Positions 12,061 through 26,428 of a DNA stretch of 64,000 bases are shown here, piece after piece. The stretch comes from Notospermus geniculatus (taxonomy: Eukaryota; Nemertea; Pilidiophora; Heteronemertea; Lineidae), in NCBI GenBank assembly GCA_002633025.1, contig NMRB01000835.1, positions 108,489-172,488 of the forward strand. Direction: 5' to 3'. Under the pieces are notes generated by a model. The model searched no databases and was not told the origin of the DNA. It worked only from the letters and a program-made list of their open reading frames with translations. The position numbers and the translations under genes were made by a program. Every line of letters starts with the position of its first letter. Position 1 is the first letter of the stretch.

Positions 12061-14220
12061 GTATCAGATACGAGATGATATACTTATATACGTAACGTAA
12101 GATGTAACGTATAGGATACATCAACGCGATAATCTAGTCTGGAGATGTGACCCAGAGTCGGATAACGTTACCTTAACTCTATCCTTTGATGAAAAACGTG
12201 CCCTTCATGTTTTATGGCTTATTTTCGTCTTCGACATAGGAACAGACTGCAATTATCTCGACTGAAGCCTACTCATTTCTCGTTTTCATCGACAACATTC
12301 ACTACTATACGGGCGGTTCCGCAAATAAAGACACCGCTGCCGTCTCTTATCTTGTTGAGGAAGACTTTGGGCGGCGCTGCAATCGTCAGGATATCTGGAG
12401 TCGTCGCTGAAAAAGACGTTGGCGGCGCTGTAGTCGTAATTCGTAGCTTGACGTTACAAAATCCTGTGCTGCTTGTTTGCCGAAGTGTAACGAAATTTGC
12501 CTGCAAGGCTGATGATTTTTTTATGCCAGCTGGCGTTCATTGGATCATTCATGCTACCCACTCTAGGGGTACACAGCGGGCTTTCCGTTTCAATGCCGCC
12601 GAAGCTAACTAGCGCCACCTTTAAGGGAAAACGGCGCCATCATCCTGTGCTAATCGTATTCGCCGTGCAATCTCTGCCCATTTCATCAAAATCCACTCTA
12701 TGTAACGGTAGATAAAAACACGTCTTCACTAATGACATAGCACAGGCGATAATCGTTTTTGATATATATATTGTCACATTAATTGGTATCCGTGCATCCC
12801 ATTCAGGAGGGCATCAGCTCCTAATTCGGAAGCAGCTGCATGCTAATTAGTAGAGTGCAATTAATCACCATAATAAACTGCTTCCAAACTTTATTGCGTA
12901 ATTAGGAGATTGTTGATTGCACGTTGAAATTAACGAGGTACAGTCTTTAGCGTTCAATACTCAGGGGAAATCATTGTTCATTACTCTTTGAAGATCTGAG
13001 ACTGATTTTTTGCCGTTGGGAATTCTTGCTTAAAGGCCCACGTCACCCATGCAATTGTTTACTACTCAGTTGCTCTATGGAGGTTCTTCACCTCCACGTC
13101 ACATTTCAATGACGACACGATGCCGCCATATTGGCCGTCAAAATGTCAACGACGTCACGACATGAACACAGCGTCAACACACAAATCGCCGACGTCAAAA
13201 TGACATGACGTGACAGTTTTGACGTCGTCGCCGGCCATCTGACGACCAACGTGGCCGATTCTTTGCGGTAACGTGACCATCATGACGTCAGTGAAGAATC
13301 TCGATGGGCCCTTCGAAGTAAATAAGATTCGGTCATTGTCGGTCATTCGGTCTGCTTCATTTAGAATTTCAATTTCAATTTACAAAAGTTAAATTCACAT
13401 AACGAGGCCTTTATCTTAAGTGGTGTAGATAGGTATAGCCTGCAACCTCCGCTTGAGTGGAGAAGAATCTATTGAATACGATACTCTGAAAAAAAATCTG
13501 CCGTATTGCTGCTTTAGAACCGACGATTGGTAAACAGCGTCATAACAACATTATATAGGGGATGAGCACCATTTACTTCTTGTTTGTGTATTCATTGCAT
13601 CGGTGCTGATATTTCATAATATCCAAGAGTTATTTCATGGTACCAATTGACCTGTTTCTATTTGCTGACCAAACTTGCAGCCTCCTCGGTGATCAGAAAT
13701 GACATCGGAGCAGAAAGACTTCCAAGTGCAATACTTCTTCACCCGGAGCTGGTATTGACTGGGAACGTCTCAGCTGCTGCGGGCTCCGCAATACTCGACA
13801 AAAACTCACCACTCATGTGGTGGCAATGAATGGCCTTTCTTCCTCTGCAGTCATAGAGTGACCTTCAAATGTCCTCTAATTGTCAGCAACCCTCTTGATT
13901 CGTCAGCCCCGTGGTAGCGGAGCAATGGAGGACAGTCAAGAGGAATTGTTGCCAATAAAGTAAGAATTTTCACAGGAAAGCTTGGCCGCCAAGGACACAA
14001 CCTTTCTCAGCAGTAATTGTTGCATTTTCACGCAGCGAATCATGGGATAGGACATGCTGTTGGCGCCCTCTATGCGTCAAATTATGAAGAGGAATACCAG
14101 GTACTGTCATTTGCGATGAGAAATATTTGACCATTTTTGGGATCTAGGGACGTTCTGGGACGTTCCGCGATGCATGGATGTCATTAATTGGTTCAGGAAT
14201 ATGTAAAAATGTAATCCTGG
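12061..14220. other. Intergenic DNA with CRE-like palindromes
   Basis: Around 13085-13330 there are many GACGTCA/TGACGTC motifs, some forming imperfect inverted repeats. The segment GGCCGATTCTTTGCGGTAACGTGAC resembles a piece at about 1669-1715 (GGCCGATACTTTGCAGTCACGTGAC), so this is probably a dispersed repeat. A 132-codon open frame at 12214-12612 has no recognisable motif and is paralleled by an antisense open frame. Confidence 0.4.
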
Positions 14221-14221
14221 T

Positions 14222-14350
14222 TTTAAGGTTGACTTTACGTCGGATGACACGCGACACGAACACTCAGGCGAAGGATTCATCCCCATTAAGCCTTTGTTCG
14301 CCTGCGTGTTCGTGTCACTTGTCATCCAATGTAAAGTCAGCCTTAGAAAC
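14222..14350. mobile_element. Fold-back MITE, about 130 bp
   Basis: The left arm AAGGTTGACTTTACGTCGGA, with GACACGAACACTCAGGCGAA, mirrors the right arm TTCGCCTGCGTGTTCGTGTC, with CCAATGTAAAGTCAGCCTT. The arms are about 48 bp around a loop of about 30 bp. This explains the paired open frames on both strands here. Confidence 0.85.
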
Positions 14351-17300
14351 CTCAAACTGTACAGATTCTTAGTGAAACCGTATGCGGAAGAGAATCCAGT
14401 ATACTCTGATTGTCTTGTAATGTCCATTGTTCTGTATTAATCACAAACTCTGTCTAGAATCCCCGGTGTTTCGTCCGGTCGATGCTTTTTTCAAACATTT
14501 CTTTGTCCTCGGGTGTTTGTCATTCCGGGTCACATTTATCCGCCATTTGGGAATTCTAGATCGTTTTTACTTTCCCTGATAAGAATTCTCATCGTCTTTG
14601 GCTATTTTTTTCCCAGTGACATTTGCATGGCTTGCTTCAGAGAGAGACGTGACCAAGAGTTGGTCGTGGCTGGCTACCGGTTTTGATCTTCAGGCCAACA
14701 ACGACTATGCTGCTGTTGTAGGTCTATTCGGGCGATTGCGAAAAGTCCCTCTCGGCCACGATAACTGACATTTAAGTTCAGGAGCTCACGGCTGCTTGAG
14801 GCCGACATAATGTGGTTCGGATAGAACAGTGCGAAGTAACCGGCGTCAGTTCTGATTTCGTTGGTTCGATTCTTGAAACGGAGGGCGACCTCTTGACGCC
14901 GAGTGGTCTGCGGCTGTTATCCGGGCTGTATTACATTGCCTGACAACAACAACAACAACAACGAGCGGGTAGAAAACATGGAATTCGCACCGAACGAATA
15001 TACTTCATTTACAGTGCTATGAGCATTAGGACCCAAGATATTGCCAAAAAATGGCTATTTTGGCGGCCATATTTGAAATCAATATGGCGGCCGCCAGGAG
15101 GCGCGAATTTTTGGGGCCCATTTTTTAATGATCCTTAGGTATCAAAGTACCCATGTGGGGAGTTTCATGCTTTCTTGAAGAAGTGAAAGATTTTTACGCT
15201 TAACCGCTCTGCTACAACAACGAGCAGGTAGCGTCACTTCGGGGAACTTGGAACTCGCTCGACGGCTAGATAGCGACGAGAAAGATTGCAAAAAGCTTCC
15301 TAACATCTGCATTTTAAACGTTTGTAGTATTTTTTTGAAAATAGGTGTCTATTATGAGGCGCTTACCTTCATTATTGATGCTAATCGTAAAAGTTCAGAA
15401 CTCACAGGCGGTGTTTTCACTCATTCGTTCTCCTGGTACAAGTTCAGGTGTGTTATCATGGTTAGGCCTACAGGCACCACCTTCAAGGTCAGATAGTTGG
15501 TATTACCTTAATGAACTGAGAATACAACGGTAAAGAATATAATCGTTTAAACACCTGTTTTTGTGCTGAAATTTACCGTCTGCGAATCATTCTCCTCACA
15601 TCGCCGCAAGGTGACGCCACTTGCGACTCGGTCCTCCATTCTCAACTTAGAGCTTGAAACTTTGCCAGATTTCAATCTCTAATGTCATACAAAAGCGGCC
15701 ATATTGAAATGGAAGGATATGTGATGCGGCGCGCCGGTTACGCAGACTGGCGGAGTGTTCTTCCGCTAAGAAATAGTTCGCTAATATATAGTACTGAAAT
15801 TACGAAAATCGCACATTATATGATCATTTTGCTTACTTTAGTACTCAATCATGTCAATAGTGTACTGATTCAGTGTTTTCCATGCGTTTTACGTGAATTC
15901 TATCGAGTAACTATTTGAGGGATTTCATTACAACGTATATTATACGTTAGTGGCGAGAGCTACTTTCCCACTTGCCCAGTATGATCATCAAAATGTGTAA
16001 ATAACCACATAACTGGCGTGTCACTTTCAAGTTTACATACAGCGTATCAAATATATACCAATTTGTTGATATTTGAGCGATAAACACGCCTTCAGACAGC
16101 CAGGGTTTGCAGGTGTTATATTTGTTCGCGGAGGTGGCTACTTGTCATAAGTGATGCGGCAGCATAACAATTCTGGTCGTGATCACGTACAGAATCGCTC
16201 CGCGAATGACTGTATGACATCCGAGGGGCTTTCCCGAACAATGACGGAAAGACCCGAGGTGTTCCGAATGTCGGTCCTCCTGGGCTTAAAGGTGGAGGAA
16301 TGTAAAACGTGGAAGCAACATCGAGGGTGTGCCAGATTGCCTGAATCTCATGGCCTGACAGAGGAAACACAAACATCGCAACCAGACAAAATAGCAGTTT
16401 GACTCAGCAAACGTTTCACAATTTTCGCCCCAGGTATTGATGTTTTAGCTACAAGCCACAATCGCGTTGTTCAGAATGATACCTGACGTGACTGATTCGA
16501 GCCGGGGGCCTGTTTAGGGCTTCGAGTTTCGCTCAGTGCACACCGGGAAACATCTGTACTTTATGGCGCACGAAGGTATACTTCATGCGATACTCAAAGC
16601 TATGCCGCTGAGGTTGCAAGTATTAATTGTTGCAGGCTTTACGACCAGAAACGAATCCGTGACGTACGAGGCGAAGTATATGATTCAGTAACAATAACAA
16701 CGATGCGTGCATAGAAAACGTGGAATGTTAAGCGAAACGAAGTACATGTACACTGACACTGATGACAGTGTTACGAAAATAATTGTGGTATATATGATGA
16801 TGGTTGAGACAAGATAATGCACTACATCCTTGTCAAATGATCTTTATCATGACAGTATCTAAATCCCCCTCCCTGGCATACGACCCGAGGAGTAATTTAT
16901 CACTTCGTCTTTACGCCTCTGTTGACGTAGTCGTACTCATTACTGAAACAGTCCATCATGGCGTCCCCAAGGTGTTGTAAACATTTACATCGTCTGCTAC
17001 AATAAACATGCACAGCACCGTGCAGCAAATACAAAAGTTGACACAAAACAAAGCTCGGTATCCCCGATTTGTCATCTTACGCTGCGGTAGCTTGTTTATT
17101 GCCGCGAGGGACACTTTATACGTCACGTGAGAATGAACAGTTGCCGATTTCAAGATCTCTTAAACGCAAATCTTTTTTTCTATTGTGGATACACCAACCG
17201 TGTGGGAGTTTTCTAGTTGTAATGTCGTGGCGTCCAATCAAAAACATTTATTTCTGTTGCCCCGGGGTAGTTGTCTGTGCCGAATCATGATTGGATTACA

Positions 17301-17399
17301 TCTTGTTCTTTGTCCAATACGGGACATTCTAACCCGTTTCTCCGGGGCTGTTGTCGTGATCAGCCAGTAGGCTAGTGGGCCTCGTTTTTCATGGAGTAA
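14351..17399. other. Intergenic DNA
   Basis: No gene recognised. (CAA)n runs occur at about 14945-14963. ATGGCGGCC / GGCCATATT motifs near 15060-15090 and 15690 are typical of dispersed repeats. All open frames are short and lack family motifs. Confidence 0.4.
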
Positions 17400-17648
17400 G
17401 GGCCGTATTCAAGAAGCTTCCTTAAGTGTGAGGTCGACCTTAATCTTTTGTATTCTACCCTGCAAACAATAGCTAAAGGTCGACCTCACACTTAAGGAAT
17501 TTAGGGCCCGTATTCTAGAACGTTCCTTAACGTTAAGGTCGACCTTAAGTCTATTGTAAAACCATCGAGAACAATAGATTTAAGGTGGACCTTAATGTTA
17601 AGGAATGTTCTAGAATACGGTCCAAAGCTTCTTGCATGAATACGGCCC
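17400..17648. mobile_element. Fold-back MITE interrupted by a second, related MITE
   Basis: The outer ends GGCCGTATTCAAGAAGCTTC and AAGCTTCTTGCATGAATACGGCC pair. So do the subterminal AGTGTGAGGTCGACCTTA and AAAGGTCGACCTCACACTT. The right arm of the outer element is split after TTAAGGAA by the inner element at about 17504-17623, and it resumes at AAGCTTCTTG. Confidence 0.85.
17504..17623. mobile_element. Inner MITE nested in the right arm of the outer one
   Basis: The left end GGCCCGTATTCTAGAACGTTC mirrors the right end GAATGTTCTAGAATACGG. Inner arms TTAACGTTAAGGTCGACCTT and AAGGTGGACCTTAATGTTAA also pair. Its ends resemble those of the host element (GGCCGTATTC), so both probably used the same transposase. 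Confidence 0.8.
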
Positions 17649-18944
17649 TGACTTGGGCTTGTATTGTGTCAACCTGGATTTGGTAGACAGTGGAAGCACA
17701 CTGCTCGCCAACATTTGACGTACCCTCAATTTTCTACGGATCTTTCAAACATTTCTAGGATTCCCGAATTTCCACTGCAGTTTGCCTACCATGGTGATTT
17801 ACAAATTGCTGACAGTTACAACTGCGCTACGCATTCAACCAAACTTGATAAAACTGCTTCTCTTCCGGCCGACTTCACTCCGTGGCTGTTACCATCCCGG
17901 CGATAAGAGAGCGCATCCAAGATAGATCAACTGCCCAGTGACTTTAAACTCGGTCGGCTGTCACATAAACTCCGATTATTGCCCAAGTTTTCCTGAGATT
18001 TTCGTTGCGATTGGCCGGGATGGGGTCATGCAGGGATAGTAGGCGGGTACCCTGAGAAGAATAAAAGCACCAATCTTTTTGTAGCAGCCGTGAAACGAAT
18101 GGCCGAGAATTGCTATCCGCAGCCAAAAAATTTGAATGCAAAAGGGGACGAATCTTTGTTTACAAACACTCATTTCCTGCATTATGATTGGCTGTGAGGG
18201 CAATGTTTACAAACATCATCCTTCTGTTTACAAATCGACTGTCGATTCGCTTTAATCCGGGGCGATTGAGCGACAGATGAATATACATGTACTACCAATA
18301 CAAGCCACAGGGTTTGGATTATTGTGTTGCTATGAAATAACGCATCTTCTCGTATATAAATTTATGTACCTTAATTACTAACGTATGTTCCAAAAACAAA
18401 AATAACGAAAAATTTCTAAAACAGAGAAGGCAGGTGTACAGAAAGACTGACGTGGTATTTAGAAATGTTCAGGTTTATTGCAAATGTTAACGATGTATGA
18501 TGAAAAACAAAAAAATAACAGCGGGAGTCAGTCCACAAACAGGAACATCCGGTTGGAAAAAGCTAATCACAGCCAAGTTCGTCAAGGGTTTGTGCGAGCG
18601 TAGTCGGAGGGTGGAGCGATGTCACAACCCTTGGTAGTCAAGATGCATGATCCTGTATCCGATATCAAAACTGAAATCAAATTGATTAAAAGATTAAAAA
18701 ATGGTGGAGGGGACGTTTTAAGCATGAACCCTAAACATGCAACCCGTTCTCTTGTGAGGGGCGAACCACTCTTGGAACGGGCATTAACCTTCCACGTTGT
18801 GTTAGATTTCAATCCCACTCTTATGTCCACTGTAAGACATAACGTTCTTGGTTTGTACTGTGACAAATGAACAATTATTTTTGCATCTTCATCTTCATCG
18901 ACAGAGCATGAATCCACATTTTTTCTTCCCAATTTGATGTCTTC
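17649..18944. other. Intergenic DNA up to an assembly gap
   Basis: A minus-strand AATAAA lies near 18470-18480, and both strands are open around 18582-18932. I recognise no family in either frame. Given the gap at 18945 this could contain a terminal exon, but nothing proves it. Confidence 0.35.
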
Positions 18945-18945
18945 N
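18945..18945. other. Single N, probable collapsed assembly gap
   Basis: An isolated N sits beside 21-bp repeats of GATCTCTATCAATG(T/C)ATC (18947-19020). The MRPL44 gene to its right lacks its 3' exons, which fits missing sequence at this point. Confidence 0.6.
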
Positions 18946-19305
18946 GATCTCTATCAATGCATCTGATCTCTATCAATGTATCCTGATCTCTATCAATGTA
19001 TCTTCATCTCTGTCAATGTATACCGTTCATGTAAAAGTACCTAATCGGGAACCATACGACATTTACAATGTCATCTTGTTTCTATTAAGTCATGAACAAT
19101 GTTTTTTTTATTCTTGATATCAGAGCAGTCATCCTGCAGTGTCAAGACCCCGCCCCAATAATATGAGTACATGTACACAAATAACGATTTTGATGATGCA
19201 AAATAAAAGCGGAGAAGTATTTAATGAATAAGTGTTATAATCAATAAAAATGTCCCTTTGTCTCCTTGGTTATCAAATGTACTGTGGAAAGAGAAGACAT
19301 CTTAC

Positions 19306-20229
19306 CAAATGCCTTCCTCTGGTAATTTTGGGTAAGAATATCGCAGAAACCCTTTGATATATGCACTACCTGCAGCCTCGCCTGAAATAAAGTATACAAA
19401 ATACATACATGTGGTGCTAGTACACATGGATGCAACTTCATCCCCATTTGAAGGTACATTGTATACAAAAGATAGTTTGAACACCTAGCCTATAAGAGTA
19501 AGTACAAAACCATTACAGTTCTTTTTTTGGCACTTGATTATCTCAAGGTTCGAAGACAAAAACAAACATCTCTATAGGCCTAACATCTGATGAACTAATA
19601 CTAACCTTCCTCAGCTAATTGCTCATTATCTTCAAGATTGAGGGGTATTACATCATCAGTCATGCCAAGCTCCATTCGCTTATTTTGTTCTTTTTTTATG
19701 TATGATTCATGAGTGAATGCTCGTCTCAGAAGATCTTCATTAAACTGTTCACCTAAACGTTGTCCAAAAGCAAATATCTCTGCATTATAATTCCTGCAAA
19801 ATAAGCAAAGAGATATCACCTTTTGAATAAATTTTCAGATATTTACTTTCAAAAACATAAAAAGATCTGTATCTACTTCGCTACTACTATGCAGGTAAAT
19901 GCAACAAACTAGAGATACAGAAGAATGAATGTGGAATGTGGATGAATGTGGATTTACATTTCACAAGCAACTTCCCACACTACTAAAGACCAGTGATAAA
20001 GACCAGTGATGGGTCCTGCAAATCCAAATATTCTATGGACTTGAGCAAGTAAATTTGTTCCAACTTGGAATAGAGTCATGGTAAGTGACAACCTACCAAT
20101 TCAGAAACTCTGATCTGTGCCTCTCTTTCTCCGGACCAAGTTCAAGCCTCCTTTTGTAGAGTTCTTGCAAATATTGAGATTTCCACCTATCACTATGGCC
20201 ATGGTTGAACTGATGTGCACATCTCATAG
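19306..20229 (-). CDS. MRPL44: Mitochondrial large ribosomal subunit protein L44 (partial)
   Basis: Three minus-strand exons join in frame: 20229-20097, 19793-19606 and 19381-19306 (GT-AG throughout). The encoded segment has the MRPL44 signature: a basic N-terminal linker, then NYNAEIFAFGQRL and AFTHESYIKKEQNKR of the RNase III-like fold, then NLEDNEQLAEEG and LPEEGIW. In the family this RNase III-like domain is catalytically dead and acts as a structural part of the mitochondrial large subunit. The first exon (transit peptide) is not identified. The 3' exons, with the rest of the RNase III-like domain and the dsRNA-binding domain, are absent; the last visible exon has a proper donor (GTAAG) at 19305, so the loss probably reflects the gap at 18945. 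Identification rests on remembered family sequence. Confidence 0.85.
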
Positions 20230-20373
20230 CTGTGAGAAAAATTAAGTAATCAAGCATGGAGTTCAAATTGTTCTTCTTTAGGCGTACAACTATAAAAATC
20301 ACATCGAGATGAGACCTGGCCAACCAACTGAAACTAACACAGCGAACCGGGAGTAGGCCGACTAAAACTATAT

Positions 20374-20761
20374 TTAGGCCTAAAAAAGGTGTGGTTCCGG
20401 TAAACGAGGTCTCCTTCATGAAGGGTCGGTCGGGATTTTTTTATCTTTTGCTCTGCTTTTTTACTCCTTAGCATTTTATATTGTAGGCCTATGAAGGTGT
20501 AAATACTAACTTTCTGGTGGAGGCCATATATATCAAATTGAATGCTACCACCAAGGTTGACAAGAAACACCTTCAGTTCTTCTCGGACATCGTCGGAAGA
20601 GTTCGTCAGTAGGTTATTTAAATAGCACAGAGAGCACGTGGGTTTTGTTTATGGTCGAAAATGGTCAATAAAAAAGTAGAGTAGGCCTAGGGAATTCAGG
20701 GGCAGGAGGGCAAAAATTAGGGTCGGTTGGGTTACCGGAACCACACCTTTTTTTTAGGCCT
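20374..20761. mobile_element. MITE-like inverted-repeat element near the MRPL44 5' end
   Basis: Left arm TAGGCCTAAAAAAGGTGTGG then TTCCGGTAA (20374-20403) is the inverse of TTACCGGAACCACACC then TTTTTTTTAGGCC (20733-20760). The subterminal GGGTCGGTCGGGA and TTAGGGTCGGTTGGG parts are in direct orientation. The roughly 390-bp interval lies immediately upstream of MRPL44 exon 2, so it may lie in its first intron or promoter. Confidence 0.65.
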
Positions 20762-21153
20762 TGCTTAGCACCAGGCGGTCCTGGCTGGTGGGCAGTTGCA
20801 GTAAACAGGCCTAGGCCTACAATGATAATAGGCCTACTGGTAGCTACAGCACAGCACAGGGCCAGGCCAGGGCCAGGGGCTGGGCTGGGCCTGGGGGCAG
20901 ACAGGGCATGGCACAGGGTGCATAAATTCAATTGGCGGGTCGGTGTTTCCAGACCCGAGAATAAGCTGAGTCAGTGACACGCCGACACAGCGACGGCCAA
21001 AGAAAAGAGGAATTGGACCAAAAGAGACGGTAACAACGGAAATCACAACTGAAGGATTGAAATGCGTTTCGTTCACTGTTCACAGACCCGTTCGCATGTT
21101 CGTTGCATGCATCTCCATCTGGGCCTGTGTAGGCCTAGGCCTAAATTTGAGTA

Positions 21154-21408
21154 TTAAAGGACATGAAGGAGTTAGACGCCGAAGTTGTAAACAAGCTGGT
21201 TTGTTTACAAATGGTCGGAAAACTAGTTTTATTCCTTCGCGCAGGTGGCAGCACCCGTGACCGTTAGACTGGTTCCCGGTCCGATGCAACTCACTCGCGA
21301 TACTTCACGTCAGTACATATCACCGACAATAGGTGGCAGCACCGCAGGCGTCCGTGGATAGAGAACCAGTGAGTGAGTGTTTACAACTTCGGCGTCGAAC
21401 TCCTTTAA
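21154..21408. mobile_element. TTAA-flanked MITE, copy 1
   Basis: TTAA, AGGAGTTAGACGCCGAAGTT and TGTTTACAACTTCGGCGTCG mark inverted ends, with TTAA at the right edge. The left end carries a roughly 9-bp extra stretch. The 255-bp body matches the element at 53918-54164 in inverted orientation. TTAA duplication is the hallmark of piggyBac-type transposition. Confidence 0.85.
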
Positions 21409-22126
21409 GCAACAAGTAGGCCTAGCAGGTGAGATCAGTCAGCACGATGGTATTAAACTGTATCTACACCTTTAAATGTCAAGGGTAGTCGATGGAAAGT
21501 TGATTTTGACAGCAAATATCTTTGGAGATGAAACGCGATTTTAACAGCAGCCATTTTGACAAGGGAAGGAGCTGAATTGTTTCGCTTGGGCGATAGCCAA
21601 AATCTGCACCTATCTGGAGCACTCGCGTTTAATTTTACTTGCGTGACGAATACATTTTTAAAAGGATATCTGATATATACTTAGCCTTAGGTATTATCTT
21701 TGGATTGATTTTTATTTCCCAGATCACTTTCATCGCAAATTAACGGTAGTTTCATCAGGTAGTCGTCTCAATACATTACACCATTGCCAATAATCTGCCA
21801 TTCTCGTACCCAGGTTTGCCGATTTATTTCGCCATGCAGTTGACGGTCATCCGTCTTGGAAAAGCACCCGTGTGGGCAAAAGTAAAACGCATTCCAGGTT
21901 TACTATATGCTGGGTCAGTTCTCCCTTTGTATTCGATCTACTTGTGTCGAACTTTCTTTCCATATTCCAAAAATAAGACACTGCAGAGCCCGAACTCTTG
22001 ATATCGGCCTACAGTACGTCATTTGTACACTACCATTGCACAGCACACCAGGCACCAGTCGACCATCGTATAGTGGCGCCATCTGCTAACTGGAAGCGAT
22101 ACTTATGCCTCCTCCTGGGCCCTTCT

Positions 22127-22464
22127 GCATTCAGAAAGCTTCCCCGAGGAAATTTCTTCCCCGAGCTTCGGGGAATGTGAGCATGCCCAGTGAGTGAAGG
22201 CGAATTTCCGAACGATATTTGCGCTTCCGCGGGGAAAGTACTACTGTGCCGTTGCATTCGTGAGATATTCCACGTTTAGCCATGCCGATCTGGAAAGAAA
22301 ACGAAATGCATGCCGGGAGTTTCCCCAAGTGAGCAACTCACCGAGTCGCTCACTTCGGCCAGGCTTGAGGAAGCCTTGGCAGCCTACCAAATGAAATAGT
22401 ATACCTTTCCGAACGCTCTCCTGCTTCCCCGAGCCTCCTCGGTCGGGGAAGCTTTCCGAATGCG
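22127..22464. mobile_element. Inverted-repeat element, about 340 bp
   Basis: Left GCATTCAGAAAGCTTCCCCG pairs with right GGGGAAGCTTTCCGAATGCG. Inner CTTCCCCGAG motifs recur. No coding content. It lies just upstream of the two exons of the small gene at 22570-22958. Confidence 0.75.
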
Positions 22465-22569
22465 CTATAAATATCCATTGCGGGGCCGGGGAAAAACCTT
22501 CAACAAATTTTTGAAATGTAAGACTAATTTTTGAAATATAACATGAACATATATCCTTTTCATATTCAG

Positions 22570-22958
22570 TAAATACCAGCTGTATAAACCTGTGACACAC
22601 AGAATGAAAGTTGAGGCAGTGCGCTCCATCATGCAGGAAAAGCGTAACCTGGAACTTCTTGATCGACCTTATCTTACAAAGGTATTTCCTCTTAATAAAT
22701 AGATTGATAATTAATAAATTGTGCCAACCCATAGGCTACAATACATGATGATTTATCAAGACTTTTACTGATACACTTGTGAATTTCACCTTTTCTGATT
22801 TTCAGGCTCAGGAAGAAACAGCTAATGTAAGGAGGGGAAAAAGTGCTGCTGAAGTGGAGAAAATTATTATAGAAAAGGAATGGAAAACTATGGGTGATAG
22901 AAATCTTAAAATGGATGACTTTTTTGAGTTCCATAACAGGACAAAGGCATGGGAATGA
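22570..22958 (+). CDS. Small unrecognised protein, last two exons
   Basis: Exons 22570-22681 and 22806-22958 join in frame (acceptor TATTCAG, donor AAG|GTATTT, acceptor ATTTTCAG) and end at TGA. They encode 87 residues rich in charged, probably helical segments: YQLYKPVTHRMKVEAVRSIM, then LLDRPYLTKAQEE, AEVEKIIIEKEW and a C-terminal FFEFHNRTKAWE. The first codon of the first exon is split, so at least one upstream exon should exist. A hydrophobic open frame at 21816-22001 is a possible but unproven N-terminus. I do not recognise the family. The compact basic and helical make-up resembles small mitochondrial assembly or ribosomal proteins, which is inference only. Confidence 0.6.
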
Positions 22959-23097
22959 GTGAGACTTGCAAATTTGTGTGATTGTTTCCTTTGTTATTAC
23001 ATAATCAAGGGTGTGATTGACAATTCTTGGAAAACTCTGGACTAAGAAGGTGTGCTCTCCGCTCTGTGGATTATGCTAAAGACCTTGAGACGGATAG

Positions 23098-23229
23098 GGT
23101 CAAGTATGGTATAGCGGGCCAAGCCATGGGAAGTGACACATCTCCATACATTGCCGCTTATTCCGTGTACACACATGTACACGCTCAGTGCACTTCCTAC
23201 GACTTGGCCCGCTATACCATACTTGAGCC
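23098..23229. mobile_element. Fold-back MITE, about 130 bp
   Basis: GTCAAGTATGGTATAGCGGG at the left is the inverse of CCCGCTATACCATACTTGAG at the right. The interior contains ACACATGTACACG. No coding signal. Confidence 0.85.
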
Positions 23230-23868
23230 GTCATGAATGTGGTGTATTTCTTCAGTGCTGTTTCAGATTGGTTCTCATCTTCCTGTCAGGTGATTGTCCG
23301 GGATCTCACTAACCATGCTCACAAAAGCTCTGGCATGTCTGGATCATCTGATTTCTGGAAATCAGTTTGAATAAAGTGCAGTTTTTGATGAACAACAGAA
23401 CATGTGTTGTCGTTTCTCTTGTGGAGCAGTACTAACTTGGTCTGTCTTGATGGCCTTGTTGCCTTTCCTATATCTGGTTCTTTCACATATTTCTTGGCAC
23501 AGAGTCAGATCGTGTGTGGTGTCCCTTTGCCAGCATCAGAAATCTACCAGCATATGGCGAGCATCATGAGGTTTCCTGACTGGCTATGCTGCATTATTGT
23601 GCTGTCAGTAAGAGTAAACAAACTAACTTCAAGAAGATCATGTATATTGAAGAGTAAAAGAAATCTTTGTACATGTACATATCATTACAATGTATTTACA
23701 TGGGGACGGAATACACAAATAGCTGGGTCACCTGTTTGATGATTCCTGAAGGAAATGTCCTTCAAAGACAACATTGATTTGAACCCGGTCAATGAATATC
23801 CAAGCTGCATTGTCATTTTCAACATTTAACCTCGCATGCCGATTATGTAAACCTGTGAGTAATTCGGT

Positions 23869-26128
<2,260 letters not shown>

Positions 26129-26428
26129 CTGAAAGTAAAAAAAGGCCAACAATAATATACATGTAGGCCTAGGTCACAGGTGCTAGCCATCCCAATCCTA
26201 ATGAGACACCCAATATATAATGGCTAGGCCTACCAACCAGTGTAGCAGGCCTAGGGTAGGCCAATATCATTAGGCTCATAGCCTACCATGATTTGGAATG
26301 TCCATCGGCCCGAAACAAAACCAAGAACAAAAATTACGTAGGAGGCCTAGGCCTAGCCTAGTTCTCTACGATAGGCCTACACATCATCAGTGGAAATTGG
26401 ATAGGCAAGGGCATATCAGCTTGACGAA

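Noticed and set aside
12214-12612. 132-codon plus-strand open frame with a long antisense frame
   Set aside because: No recognisable motif, overlapping antisense frame, no splice partner and compositional bias; likely chance.
13085-13330. Cluster of GACGTCA motifs as a possible regulatory region
   Set aside because: The motifs lie in an imperfect inverted repeat resembling a dispersed element also found near 1.7 kb, with no gene nearby.
18582-18932. Open frames on both strands next to the 18945 gap, with a minus AATAAA downstream
   Set aside because: Neither frame matches MRPL44's missing C-terminus or another family I recognise; splice signals do not support an exon.
20665-21076. Pro/Gly/Ala-rich minus-strand frames
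   Set aside because: Low-complexity GGCCAGG and AGGCCTA repeats explain the composition; no domain.
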